This document shows, in pieces, positions 49,900 to 58,988 of a DNA stretch of 64,000 nt; positions within the stretch are counted from its first letter, which is position 1; each line of letters opens with the position of its first letter. Source of the DNA: GM7GCV1 sp965221105 (GTDB lineage Bacteria > Pseudomonadota > Gammaproteobacteria > Pseudomonadales > GM7GCV1); assembly GCA_965221105.1 (NCBI GenBank), contig OZ244871.1:806001-870000 (forward strand), given 5' to 3'. The notes under the pieces are model-generated. The model was not told where the DNA came from, made no database searches, and saw only the letters and a program-made list of their open reading frames with translations. Made by a program: the position numbers and the translations under genes.

Positions 49900-51189
49900 C
49901 TAGGCTGTAAACAGGTGGTAGCTCTTTTTACCCAATCTTACCAGATAATACCTGCCGTGCCGGGCATTATCCGGCGCAAAAACCGCGTGCGCATGCATGT
50001 TGTCGTTCCAGCTCAGGGAAGCTCCATTCACCTTCATCGCTGCGCCCGTGAGAGCGTCTTTCACCTGTTTGCCATTTTTGGCAAGCCCGGCTTGGGTGAA
50101 GATGGTTGTCAAGGGTGTGGTCCCCAGATCGAAATCAGTCAACACCGAGCACGGCAGGCCATCCTGCCCCAGTTGCTTGAAATCCTCAACAGACAAGTCA
50201 TCAGTATTGCCTGAGAACAGCGCATGAGTAATCCTCCGGGCCGCTCTCAGGGCGTCTTCACCATGCACCAGGCGGGTGACTTCCTCGGCGAGGACACGCT
50301 GGGCTTCCGGGCGTCCCTGGCACTTGGCATCCTCGCGCTCCAGGCGATCAATATCGGCGACACCCAGAAAGGTAAAGTATCTCAGGAACCTGTATACATC
50401 GGCATCCGCGGTCTGCAGCCAGAACTGGTAGAAAGCATAGGGCGATGTTTTGGAGGCATCCAGCCAGACAGTGCCACATTCGGTTTTTCCGAACTTGGAC
50501 CCGTCCGTTCTGGTGATCAGGGGCATGGTCAGGCCAAACACCCGGGTCCCATGCAGGCGTCTGGTCAGATCAGTGCCCCCGGTAATGTTGCCCCACTGGT
50601 CAGAGCCACCGATCTGCACTGTGCACTGGTACTGGCGAAACAGCTCGGCGAAATCCCATGATTGCAACAGCATGTAGGCAAACTCGGTAAAGGATATGCC
50701 ACTGCCCGCTCTGTCAATGCGCTGTCGCACAGAGTCCTTCTGAATCATTGCATTTACGGAAAAGTGTTTGCCGACATCCCGCAGAAAATCGAGTACACTG
50801 ACATGGCCGGTCCAATCAAGATTGTTGACCAGAATTGCGCCCTGTTCAAAATCCACAAAGCGATGTATCTGGGTTTTCAGCCGGTCACACCGCTGCTGTA
50901 CAGCCTCCGGTCCCTGAAGTGTGCGCTCGTCAGCCTTGAAGCTGGGGTCGCCAATGAGACCGGTAGATCCGCCTACCAATACAATGGGGCTGTGCCCGGC
51001 CAGCTGAAAGCGCCTGAGCGCCAGCAAAGGTACCAGGCTGCCAATGTGCAGGCTGTCAGCTGTGGGATCGAATCCACAGTAGACCGTGCGGGGCACCGTC
51101 AGGTGTTCGTCAAGCTCTGCTTCGGCAGTGCGTTGCGCGATCAATCCGCGCTCGTTCAAATCGGCTAAAAGAGCAGTGTCGATCGTCAT
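49900..51189 (-). CDS. tyrS: Tyrosyl-tRNA synthetase
   Basis: Class I aminoacyl-tRNA synthetase charging tRNA-Tyr. 429 residues, E. coli length. HIGH-type motif HIGSLVPLL near residue 48 (with AMP-binding GFDPTADSLH), KMSKS-type motif KFGKTECG near residue 231, and a C-terminal S4 RNA-binding domain (KNGKQVKDALTGAAMKVNG). The tyrS-rrn and tyrS-M23 peptidase-anmK neighbourhood is the classic gammaproteobacterial order. Very secure. Confidence 0.97.
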   Translation of the reverse strand: MTIDTALLADLNERGLIAQRTAEAELDEHLTVPRTVYCGFDPTADSLHIGSLVPLLALRRFQLAGHSPIVLVGGSTGLIGDPSFKADERTLQGPEAVQQRCDRLKTQIHRFVDFEQGAILVNNLDWTGHVSVLDFLRDVGKHFSVNAMIQKDSVRQRIDRAGSGISFTEFAYMLLQSWDFAELFRQYQCTVQIGGSDQWGNITGGTDLTRRLHGTRVFGLTMPLITRTDGSKFGKTECGTVWLDASKTSPYAFYQFWLQTADADVYRFLRYFTFLGVADIDRLEREDAKCQGRPEAQRVLAEEVTRLVHGEDALRAARRITHALFSGNTDDLSVEDFKQLGQDGLPCSVLTDFDLGTTPLTTIFTQAGLAKNGKQVKDALTGAAMKVNGASLSWNDNMHAHAVFAPDNARHGRYYLVRLGKKSYHLFTA

Positions 51190-51344
51190 GGATCAGCAAA
51201 AGGGGGTAGACAAGGCGGCGTACAATAACCTAAAGTTCAATAAACTCAAGAGCATCGCAGCTTTTTTTAATCTGATTTAGTGAAATTTTGGTTGGTTTTC
51301 CGGCAGTCTTTTTATTACACTTACAGCCACGGGCCATACTGCAG

Positions 51345-52745
51345 ATGCGACGACTCAGATCACAGGCCACGCGCGCCAGAAAAATTCAAAACCCTTTACT
51401 TGAGGGTCTGAAGGCTCCCCACCCCCGAAATTTCCCCTCTGCGCTGCTTCTGACCCCGCTGGCATTGGTGTTACTCGCGGTTCTGGGCGGCTTCTTCATG
51501 GGTGGCGAATCCACCGTAACGCAGCCCCAATCCCAGGCCCAGAAGGTTCGGACCGCTCCCCTTCCCCTGCGCCTTGACTCCGACGAACAGGCTGGTGCCA
51601 CGGAGTCGCCTGCACTGCCCGGGCCCGAGCCCCTGAGTATCACGGTGAGGCGCGGCGACAGCATGTCGCACATTTTTGAAAGAGCCGGAATCGGGCCAGG
51701 TCTTCTGCATCAGTTGGCCTATGAAAGTGCTCACGGGAAACACTTTCGGAAAATTCTGCCAGGCAAGACGTTTCTGTTCCACTTCGACGAAAACAATTCC
51801 GTCACGCGAATCATCTATGAGGTATCACCTCTGGAGTACTATGAGGCTATTGCCGGAGCACGCGGCTTCACCACATCCCACCACCTGCGAACACCGGACA
51901 TCTATACCACCCTGAGACACGGAGAGATTCACAGCAGTTTTTATCTGGACGGCCTCCGCGCCGGTCTGAATGACAACCAGATTATGGAGCTGGCCAGTAT
52001 TTTCGGCTGGGACATCGATTTTGCCCTGGAAATCAGAGCCGGCGACCAGTTTTCGGTGCTCTACGAGGAAAAATTTCTGGGCGGGGAATATCTGGGAACC
52101 GGGCGAATTCTGGCAGCCGAATTTATCAATCGGGGCAAGTCCATACGTGCCCTGCGTTATGAAGACCAGTCAGGAAAGGCCTCGTATTACACGCCCGAAG
52201 GCCTGAGCATGCGCAAGGTCTTTCTGCGCACGCCGCTGGATGTGTTCCGCATAAGCTCCCATTTCAACCTCAAGCGCAAGCACCCGATACTCAACACCAT
52301 CCGTGCGCACAAAGGCACCGACTACGCAGCTCCGCGAGGCACGCCAATCAAGGCTGCTGGCGATGGCAAGGTCGTCTTTGCAGGCAGAAACGGCGGCTAT
52401 GGTAATATGGTAAAAATCTCTCATGGTCAAACCTATGAGACCCGCTACGGCCATCTCAGAGGTTTCGCCACAGGCATACGGGCTGGAAAGCGGGTACGGC
52501 AGGGCCAGATCATCGGGTACGTTGGCAGTACCGGCTTGGCCACAGGGCCCCATCTCCATTACGAGTTCTATGTGAACGGCTCGGTCAGGAATCCGGTAAC
52601 GGTCAAACTGCCAAATGGAAAACCAATCAGTGCTTCAGAGCTGCCACTATTCAAGGCCAGCACAGCACCCATGCTGACAATGCTTGATGTTCGGTCCAGC
52701 AATTACGTTGCACTTGATGACACGCGCGATGCAAACGACTCTTGA
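51345..52745 (+). CDS. M23 family peptidoglycan endopeptidase with OapA/LysM-type N-terminal domain
   Basis: About 466 residues from the ATG at 51345; the frame opens 19 codons earlier. One N-terminal membrane helix (about residues 32-52), a LysM-like/OapA region (SITVRRGDSMSHIFERAG), and a C-terminal LytM zinc domain: H..D in AHKGTDYAAPRGTPI, and HLH in GPHLHYEFYV. MepM/YebA-like enzymes cut D-Ala-mDAP cross-links for wall growth. The stop overlaps the anmK start (TTGA), so the two are translationally coupled. Confidence 0.9.
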   Translation: MRRLRSQATRARKIQNPLLEGLKAPHPRNFPSALLLTPLALVLLAVLGGFFMGGESTVTQPQSQAQKVRTAPLPLRLDSDEQAGATESPALPGPEPLSITVRRGDSMSHIFERAGIGPGLLHQLAYESAHGKHFRKILPGKTFLFHFDENNSVTRIIYEVSPLEYYEAIAGARGFTTSHHLRTPDIYTTLRHGEIHSSFYLDGLRAGLNDNQIMELASIFGWDIDFALEIRAGDQFSVLYEEKFLGGEYLGTGRILAAEFINRGKSIRALRYEDQSGKASYYTPEGLSMRKVFLRTPLDVFRISSHFNLKRKHPILNTIRAHKGTDYAAPRGTPIKAAGDGKVVFAGRNGGYGNMVKISHGQTYETRYGHLRGFATGIRAGKRVRQGQIIGYVGSTGLATGPHLHYEFYVNGSVRNPVTVKLPNGKPISASELPLFKASTAPMLTMLDVRSSNYVALDDTRDANDS

Positions 52746-53866
52746 GCACAGGCACTGATCAGGAAACCTGTATCGGACTTATGTCCGGAACCAGCATGGA
52801 TGCTGTTGACGCAGCTCTGGTTCAGTTCAACGGCCGGTCCCTCAAATTGCTGGCCTACGAGCAATTCCCCATAGACACCGCACTCAAGGGCGCGGTGCGC
52901 CGTCTGGACGGAAGCAGCCCGGTCTCCGAAGTGACGCGATACGATGCGATGCTTGGCGAACTCTTCGCTGAAGCTGTCCTGAGAATTCTGGAGATATCCG
53001 GATGTCCGGCCGATCAGGTAACGGCCATCGGCAGTCACGGTCAGACGATCCTGCATCTGCCGGAGGAGCCCTATCCCCGGACCATGCAGATTGGTGACCC
53101 GAACCTGATCGCCCTGAGAACGGGCATTCCCTGCGTGGCTGATTTCAGGCGTATGGATATGGCGGGCGGAGGTCAGGGGGCTCCCTTGGCACCGGCGTTT
53201 CACGAAGACCTGTTCCGCATCGATGGCACGGAGAGAGCAGTCCTCAATATCGGCGGTATTGCCAATCTGACTCTGCTGCCGGGCAATCCCGATCAGGCTG
53301 TTTCCGGGTTTGACTGTGGACCGGGAAATGGCCTTCTGGATGAGTGGAACCGGCGCCATCGGGGAACGGATATGGATGTGGACGGAGCCTGGGCGGCTGC
53401 GGGCACAGCCGATTCCGAGCTTCTCGAAGCCATGCTCGCAGACCCCTACCTGAACGCGGCACCCCCCAAGAGTACCGGTCGGGATTACTTTAACCTGGCA
53501 TGGGTGGAAGACATGATGGCGCGATGCAATACCCGACCTGTACCGGGAGATATTCAGGCAACACTGCTCGAACTCAGCGTGCACACCATGGCAAGAGCCG
53601 CACGGGACTATTGCCCGGAAGCCCGCTCGGTCTTCCTCTGCGGAGGCGGTGTGCACAATACCCGCATGGTCGCACGGCTCAGGGAACTGTTGCCCGAAAT
53701 CACAGTTGCCGACACTGGAGAACTGGGCCTGAATCCCGATGCAGTGGAGGCTGTTGCCTTTGCCTGGCTCGCCCGGCAGAGGATCAACAGAGCAATGGGC
53801 AATCAGCCCTCGGTCACAGGCGCGGACAGGCCGCTGGTTCTGGGCGGACTCTACCAGGCAGGCTGA
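52742..53866 (+). CDS. anmK: Anhydro-N-acetylmuramic acid kinase
   Basis: Phosphorylates anhydro-MurNAc during cell-wall recycling. 374 residues (E. coli 369). ATPase-fold motifs: GLMSGTSMDAVDAALVQF at the N-terminus, DFRRMDMAGGGQGAPLAP near residue 138, NIGGIANLT and FDCGPGNGLLDEW. The start is TTG at 52742 overlapping the stop of the M23 gene. Directly downstream is a foreign patch starting with the Fic gene, where erpA would be expected. Confidence 0.95.
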   Translation: MSTGTDQETCIGLMSGTSMDAVDAALVQFNGRSLKLLAYEQFPIDTALKGAVRRLDGSSPVSEVTRYDAMLGELFAEAVLRILEISGCPADQVTAIGSHGQTILHLPEEPYPRTMQIGDPNLIALRTGIPCVADFRRMDMAGGGQGAPLAPAFHEDLFRIDGTERAVLNIGGIANLTLLPGNPDQAVSGFDCGPGNGLLDEWNRRHRGTDMDVDGAWAAAGTADSELLEAMLADPYLNAAPPKSTGRDYFNLAWVEDMMARCNTRPVPGDIQATLLELSVHTMARAARDYCPEARSVFLCGGGVHNTRMVARLRELLPEITVADTGELGLNPDAVEAVAFAWLARQRINRAMGNQPSVTGADRPLVLGGLYQAG

Positions 53867-53881
53867 GCTGCCTGGACATCG

Positions 53882-55438
53882 TTAATGTCTCGGGATTGAC
53901 GGCCCTGCTTTACCGTCCAGTGCCGCTTGAACAAGTGCGCCCAAGAATTTTGTAAAAGGCTCTATGTTTTGGTTTGTGCTCGCTTCTTCCAAAGCAGCCA
54001 TGTAATCATTGCGCTTTTCCAGCGGCACAATCGTCCAAGGGTAGCCGCCACTGGCAAGCATGGCATTCATTAAAAAACGCCCTGTACGGCCATTGCCATC
54101 CATATAGGGATGAATATAAACAAAGATAAAATGCCCCAGCACAACACGCACAGCGGCATTTTCTTCGGCTTGCAGCAACTCAAAAAACGCTGGTATAGCA
54201 TCGCGCACAGCCTCTCGGCTTGGTGGCGTGTGCATGGAACGCCGGATAAAAACGGGCGCATTCCGATAACCAGCAAGATCAGCAGGCTTGTGAATGCCAG
54301 CCGTCACTCCGGGCGCAAACATTTCGCGATACCATACGCGATGATCGTTATCGACGACTTCCCCTGCATTATGCCCATCGAGTATCTGCTCTATGCTCTT
54401 GCGCACGGCTTGATAAGCCTGCCAATAGCCTCGGGCGGCCAAGGCATTCAGCCGCTCTTTATCATCGGCATTTTGTTCTGGGTTCCAGTCTCCAGTGCGA
54501 ACGCGGTTGATCAGTTCTGGCGTGACACGATATCCCTCAATAGAAAGCGAGTGATAGGCATCTGTCACATACACATCTTCAACATGCTGCATGTATGCGG
54601 TTTTATCGACTGTTTGCGAGGGCGATGCGGGAAAGTGTGCTATCACTGTTTCCCGCATATCTTGCCACATAAGCCGAATACGATTGACGTATGGGGATTG
54701 CTCGCGCCCTGAGAAGCTTAGGCTGGATTGTTGTTCAAACGGGTCTGTTTCGCGCAAGTCATACCCAGCCGCGCGCATTGTACCCATAATATCGTCAGCA
54801 ATTTGAGCGCGGCTAATATTCCTGAATGCCCCTGCTAAACGGCCAGCAATAGAACTATGCCCACCCTCTAGCAATTGCTCCAAGACTTCAGATGCATCAC
54901 TGACCATGGATAACGCCGCGCGCATATCGGTTGGGTTTTGAGTGAAGCTTTGCTTGCTACAGGCAATCAACGCAGCAGGACGGTTGTATATACGCAGACC
55001 GTTTTTGGTCGTCACCTGAGCGGGTGACGGGAGCGTAGCGCGAATATCTAATAATGACGTGCCGTGAGGTAATTCTGTTACATTGTTCCGTGCCTTGGTC
55101 GCTCGAACTAATAACTGTTTCGGTACAGTCATATTCTCGGTATGAAGCGCGATAGATTGCTCAGGTGATAAGCACCAGTCGTCGCCTTTTAAGTGATTAA
55201 GGTAGGCTGCACAAAATTGCCAGAAGGACGCATACCAAGCCGTGCTTTCCCCGCGCGTTTCATCGGGGCGTGCTGGTACATACCAGCCCTTGATAACTTC
55301 CTCAAGGAAGCCGTTTTGAACGAGACGTTCACGATGAGTGCGCGAGAGATCGGCAGAGCGTATGGCAACTGAGCCATGTGTCTGAAGGTCGTGAAGTGCT
55401 TCTAATGCATCAGCCAGTTTTGCGGAAGGGGTCGCCAT
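53882..55438 (-). CDS. Fic family AMP-transferase with N-terminal winged-helix (AbiEi-like) domain
   Basis: 518 residues. The N-terminal ~100 residues are a winged-helix/AbiEi-like region (SADLSRTHRERLVQNGFLEE, KGWYVPARPDE). A class II inhibitory motif SLSIEG ([ST]xxxE[GN]) lies near residue 298, and the Fic core HPYMDGNGRTGR near residue 448 is complete (catalytic His present). Fic enzymes transfer AMP to Ser, Thr or Tyr of a target. The gene follows an XRE regulator with a four-copy 24-bp array before its ATG. Base composition and isolation from the anmK-erpA backbone indicate transfer. Confidence 0.9.
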   Translation of the reverse strand: MATPSAKLADALEALHDLQTHGSVAIRSADLSRTHRERLVQNGFLEEVIKGWYVPARPDETRGESTAWYASFWQFCAAYLNHLKGDDWCLSPEQSIALHTENMTVPKQLLVRATKARNNVTELPHGTSLLDIRATLPSPAQVTTKNGLRIYNRPAALIACSKQSFTQNPTDMRAALSMVSDASEVLEQLLEGGHSSIAGRLAGAFRNISRAQIADDIMGTMRAAGYDLRETDPFEQQSSLSFSGREQSPYVNRIRLMWQDMRETVIAHFPASPSQTVDKTAYMQHVEDVYVTDAYHSLSIEGYRVTPELINRVRTGDWNPEQNADDKERLNALAARGYWQAYQAVRKSIEQILDGHNAGEVVDNDHRVWYREMFAPGVTAGIHKPADLAGYRNAPVFIRRSMHTPPSREAVRDAIPAFFELLQAEENAAVRVVLGHFIFVYIHPYMDGNGRTGRFLMNAMLASGGYPWTIVPLEKRNDYMAALEEASTNQNIEPFTKFLGALVQAALDGKAGPSIPRH

Positions 55439-55446
55439 GGTGGTTC

Positions 55447-55533
55447 TTCTCGCTTATCGTGCGTATCTGTTATTCGCTTATTCTGTTGTATCATTATTCG
55501 CTTATTGTGTCGAGCGATAATTCGCTTACTGTG
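55447..55533. promoter_or_regulatory. Four-copy operator array, 24-bp period, upstream of fic
   Basis: CGCTTAT at 55451, 55475 and 55499 and CGCTTAC at 55523 recur at exactly 24-base spacing, with flanks TTATTCGCTTAT. The innermost copy is about ten bases from the fic ATG. An array like this could bind a regulator in one row along the DNA. Confidence 0.75.
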
Positions 55534-55579
55534 CAAAAATGGTGTAAGCAGTTGAGGTTCTAGAAGCTACATTTGCCCA

Positions 55580-55897
55580 TTATTCGGTGTCCCCTGGCAA
55601 GCCTTGCCACGGGTCTTCATTCAGGGGCTTCTTGTTTTGAGTATCGACCGCCGTTGTGTTGTCGTCTAATACCGCCAATACGGTGGCCAGCTTCTCTTGT
55701 GGAATGAACAGCAGTTCGCTCTTGAGCCCCTTTGCGATCAACTCAAGGGTATCCAGTCGTGGATTGCCCTTGGATTCCAGTCGCTGATATTGCTGGCGCG
55801 ACATTCCAACGCGCATCATCATATCGTGCTGTTTGAACGCTAGCTCTAATCGGCGCTTTTTGATTTGTTTGAGTAGTGAATTCATATTGAAACTCAT
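55580..55897 (-). CDS. XRE-family regulator of the fic gene
   Basis: 105 residues. Helix-turn-helix: LEQIKKRRLELAFKQHDMMM-like start QIKKRRLELAFKQHDMMMRV, then MSRQQYQRLESKGNPRLDTL and LELIAKGL. The remaining C-terminus is acidic and disordered. It is likely an autorepressor and/or the antitoxin-side partner of the Fic protein 141 bases downstream. Inverted repeats overlap its start codon. An ATG twelve bases further in is an alternative start. Confidence 0.82.
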   Translation of the reverse strand: MSFNMNSLLKQIKKRRLELAFKQHDMMMRVGMSRQQYQRLESKGNPRLDTLELIAKGLKSELLFIPQEKLATVLAVLDDNTTAVDTQNKKPLNEDPWQGLPGDTE

Positions 55898-55957
55898 GTG
55901 TTGTTATTTCTTGATTAAGAAATATTTTGGTTTCTTTTTTAGGTTTAAACAACACAT
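55896..55957. promoter_or_regulatory. Nested inverted repeats at the start of the XRE gene
   Basis: ATGTGTTGTT (55896-55905) pairs with AACAACACAT (55948-55957); between them ATTTCTT-GATT-AAGAAAT (55906-55923) is a perfect palindrome. Placed over the promoter and start codon, they suggest autoregulation. Confidence 0.65.
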
Positions 55958-56943
55958 ATGTTGCTATTCGGTCGATAGCATGGCTGTCAATCGCCTGATT
56001 TTCTCTTCACAAAAGTTCTTTACAACATAAAGGCTCCTGCTTTACGGTAGGCCGATCCTTGGGTCTTGAATATCGTTCCCAGCACCCAGCTGTGTTCATC
56101 TTTTCTTGGGTTCCAGGTTTTCAACAGATGCACAAAATGGTTTTTATAGCGTCTACTGCTTGAAGTGGCGCGATTTACTCTGTCAAGACTATGATCAGAT
56201 TCTGACCTCGTGGTCTGATTTTCGTCATCAGATATTCCGATACCTATCTGATGACGTGTCTATTTTTGTAGTTTTTGGGTGTGCAGTGCTCGGTTTCCAT
56301 GTGTCGCCATACTATGGTGGACACTGTGAGAAATCAGCCATGCATTCACTACCCTTCAGGCACCCAGATTGGCATCCGGGTTCTCCTCCGCGTGTGTCGA
56401 CGGCATCACCCAGTTCTCATCACTTCGACCTTTCAGCATCCACGACGAGGCTGACCGCACCCTATACCACGCCGACATGACCGTGCAGGTCACCGACGTC
56501 CTGACCAGATGTGACGTCAGCCCGACCACCATTCACCGGGCGACAGCCAAGCTGCGTATGCGGTATGAGCTGCCTGAAACGGGTGAAAACCGGCGTATGA
56601 TCTCCCAAACAATTGAACAGAAAAAGGCCCGAGGTCGGGATGTCTGATGTGCGATCCTTTGAATCGAGGAGTCTGTTCAGAGCCAGTTGCGCTGTTCTGT
56701 AGTTGTTGATTCGTAAGGGTGTGCAGACGCCCTCCACACATACTGTACCCCAGGACAGGGCGGTTTTCGGGCCGTTTCGGCCCATGGTGCCGTCTCCGGT
56801 GCGATTCTCCATCAGGGCCAGGGGCGCAGAGAGCCCCATTGACAGGTCGGATATATGGCAGCAGCCCGTCTCTTCCAGATCGACACAGTGCTCGTGCACA
56901 CCGGGGCGGGTCATATATGTGTCAGGAGATCGATCAGCGCCTA
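55958..56943. other. Stretch without a recognisable gene
   Basis: Nearly 1 kb between the XRE gene and an IS66 scrap. Open frames on both strands look like chance frames in GC-rich DNA. The string GTGGACACTGTG at 56315 also occurs at 45887, so it may be a trace of the same insertion sequence. Confidence 0.5.
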
Positions 56944-57126
56944 CACTTGAAGTTTCAGCAGAATGTGTCGGGGTGCTTCAGGAAGCGAGTGCACGCCGCG
57001 GCCTACTGTCGGCTCTCCAGCTGCCTGCACAATGGCACACACGGGCTACACGTCCCCGGTAGCGACCCAGATGACGGTTGCTGGCCGACCTGCCCCCAAA
57101 GGGGGCGAGTAGTTACAGATATTTAG
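56944..57126 (+). pseudogene. Scrap of an IS66-family transposase
   Basis: KFQQNVSGCFRKRVHAAAYC then RLSSCLHNGTHG corresponds to the IS66 C-terminal stretch KVKQKVSGCFRTLRHAQAHC seen in the larger IS66 remnant at 29.5-30.3 kb. About 60 codons only; transposition remnant at the edge of this accessory patch. Confidence 0.6.
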
Positions 57127-57138
57127 TACATGCCTATG

Positions 57139-57165
57139 AAATTTTGGCAGTGTCTCAGTTCGAAA
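57139..57165. repeat. Motif related to 45926-45980
   Basis: TTTTGGCAGTGTCTCAGTTC then GAAAATC; the pattern TTTTGGC-nnnn-TCTCAG matches 45954-45975. Both lie just downstream of a poly-C secreted-protein gene. Confidence 0.45.
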
Positions 57166-57332
57166 ATCCCGGTAGTGGTTTTTCTGGAAGATCGTGCATG
57201 TCTGCATAAGAGAAGGGCGGCCCGCAGGCCGCCCCGTGCATATGCGGTCTCCGGCTCCCTTGTGGGTCGGCGGATGCGCACCCCGTTCCTATCATGGACA
57301 GGGTCGCGCGGTTCGTTGTGGCCGCAGGGCGG

Positions 57333-57915
57333 TCAGCGGCGGCCGCAGCCCTCGCCAGTCGAGATGAAGGAGTGGACGGAGGTGAGCTTCTCAGTAAACA
57401 GCTTGGGATTGGACCTGACCTCATCAATCTTGAAGGACATCATGCCGCTGCCGATGGCGTTGCCGCCATTGGGGTCTCGCCCGAAGCCCTTGATCACGGC
57501 CCCGGCTTTGGGCCGGATATCCAGGGTCAAGTCCCGGGTCGTAGAGCCGGTTCCAAAACTTATATTCGTTAGATTTCCGACATCGGTCCACCCTCTTTCC
57601 TCGCGCCGCCATTCAAGCAGGCTTTTTTCATTTACAGGAATAGTGCTAAAAAAGAGGCCAAGAACTCTTGAACCAAAGTCTTCGAAGGTGACTTCGGGGT
57701 CGGTGGACGACAGGCGCACATGATAGCGCAGGTAGTCGCCGCCGCAGCCTTCCACGTGGTAGCCGTTGATGTTGCCGGTGACGGACACCGTGCATGTCTG
57801 AGCCGTGCAGCGTCTTGACTGCGCCAGCACCGCCGATGGCAGGGCCAGCATCAGGGCCACCAGTGCGACGGCAAGGGCCGTCAGTCTAGCGGGGGGGGGT
57901 CAAAGTTATGGCCAT
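57333..57915 (-). CDS. Secreted protein with C9 tract after the start codon (OFF as read)
   Basis: The coding frame has a signal peptide RLTALAVALVALMLALPSAV ending LAQ, then about 165 residues with Cys (RRCTAQTCTV, VEGCGGDYL, EGCGRR at the end) and beta-rich character. The ATG at 57915 has a good GGAGA ribosome site nine bases upstream, but the nine C at 57891-57899 put it out of frame and into a TAG. Eight or eleven C would give M-A-I-T-L-T-P-P-P-A-R-L fused to the signal peptide. Same design as the 46-kb gene. Family unknown. Confidence 0.6.
57891..57899. repeat. Homopolymer tract (C9 on the minus strand)
   Basis: Nine G on the plus strand between the start codon and signal peptide of the secreted-protein gene. 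Its length decides whether the gene is read in frame. Confidence 0.9.
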
Positions 57916-58144
57916 GGCTTAGGTTCTCCATGTAAACGGAAGCTCTAGCTTAACAAAATATGCGACTCGAAAGCAAGTTCAGACGTCCTGACCTCGTGAC
58001 CTGATTTCAGGTACATTCGGGGTCAATTTCTTCCCCCGTGCCAGTCTGAAGTGCAACACTGGTATGTACCGCATGCCTGCTTGATCGAGGACAGGTTGCG
58101 GGAGAGTTGTTCGGAAATGTCCTGTTCAGAAAGACCGAAATCTT

Positions 58145-58400
58145 CTAACGAGTAACGGTGTGCGCCTTGTGAGTGTTGGTGGTTTTTCTGTCCCATCTGA
58201 CAATATTTTGTTTCGCTTCACCAGTGAGTTCGTGATAACAAAAGCTGTGCAGTTCTTCCGCCACAGTGTCTGCAGAATCAGTGAGTTGGGCATAGGGGAT
58301 ATCAAGTATTTTGATGTGCGGATGGTTTTCGCGGAAGTCAGGATGCAGATTGAGTCCGTGGATCAACTGGAAAATCTGATTCTGATAACGGGTGTTTCGT
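58145..58400 (-). pseudogene. Gene remnant, family unknown
   Basis: The minus-strand frame NQIFQLIHGLNLHPDFREN then HPHIKILDIPYAQLTDSADT, VAEELHSFCYHELTGEAK reads like a real globular protein fragment, but has no start with a ribosome site and no family I know. Upstream frame is closed at about 58430. It lies between the poly-C gene and erpA. Confidence 0.4.
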
Positions 58401-58569
58401 CACATGCCTTATGGTAGCTGGCAACAATACTGCAGAATGAGAGAGTCGAAGCGTTCAAGGTCTTTCCGCGTTTTTTTATTCCCTGTGTGCTTTTCCGAGC
58501 TACGAGGTCGTCCGACAGTACCACCAGGAGCATGCACCAGGTACACCGGGTTCTCTCAGCAGTGTGGCG

Positions 58570-58929
58570 CTATATGGAAAAGGAAGCCCCACAACCGCAG
58601 GTTGTCGAGGCATTTGGGTTGTTGACAACGAAGCGGGCACCCTCCAGACCCTCCTGGTAGTCCACCGAAGCGCCAATCAGATATTGAAAGCTCAAGGGGT
58701 CCACAAGCACACATATTCCATCTTTCTCAACCAGGGTGTCCTCCTCGTCAGGTGCCTCGTCGAAAGTAAAACCATACTGAAACCCTGAGCAGCCACCGCC
58801 TGTCACAAAGACCCTGAGCTTCAGGCCGGGATTGCCCTCATCCTCAACCAGCGCCTGCACCTTGCGCACAGCGCTCGCGGTGATATCCAGCAGTACTGGG
58901 TTGGGTTCAAATATCTCCGGTTGGGACAT
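58570..58929 (-). CDS. erpA: Iron-sulfur cluster insertion protein ErpA
   Basis: A-type carrier that delivers Fe-S clusters to essential apoproteins such as IspG. About 119 residues; E. coli ErpA is 114. The three cluster cysteines are present in VTGGGCSGFQYGF and TCGCGASFSI (Cys-x-Cys near the end). An ATG three codons upstream is also possible. The next upstream gene on the strand is the bactofilin, 59 bases away. Very secure family call. Confidence 0.95.
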   Translation of the reverse strand: MSQPEIFEPNPVLLDITASAVRKVQALVEDEGNPGLKLRVFVTGGGCSGFQYGFTFDEAPDEEDTLVEKDGICVLVDPLSFQYLIGASVDYQEGLEGARFVVNNPNASTTCGCGASFSI

Positions 58930-58988
58930 CGCAATCATCCAAGCATCATTATATAAGGTCCAATTGTCTCATTAACCGAGTAAATTGA

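Noticed and set aside
55833..56480. Plus-strand open frames upstream of the XRE gene
   Set aside because: No ribosome sites or protein-like patterns; one overlaps the regulatory inverted repeats.
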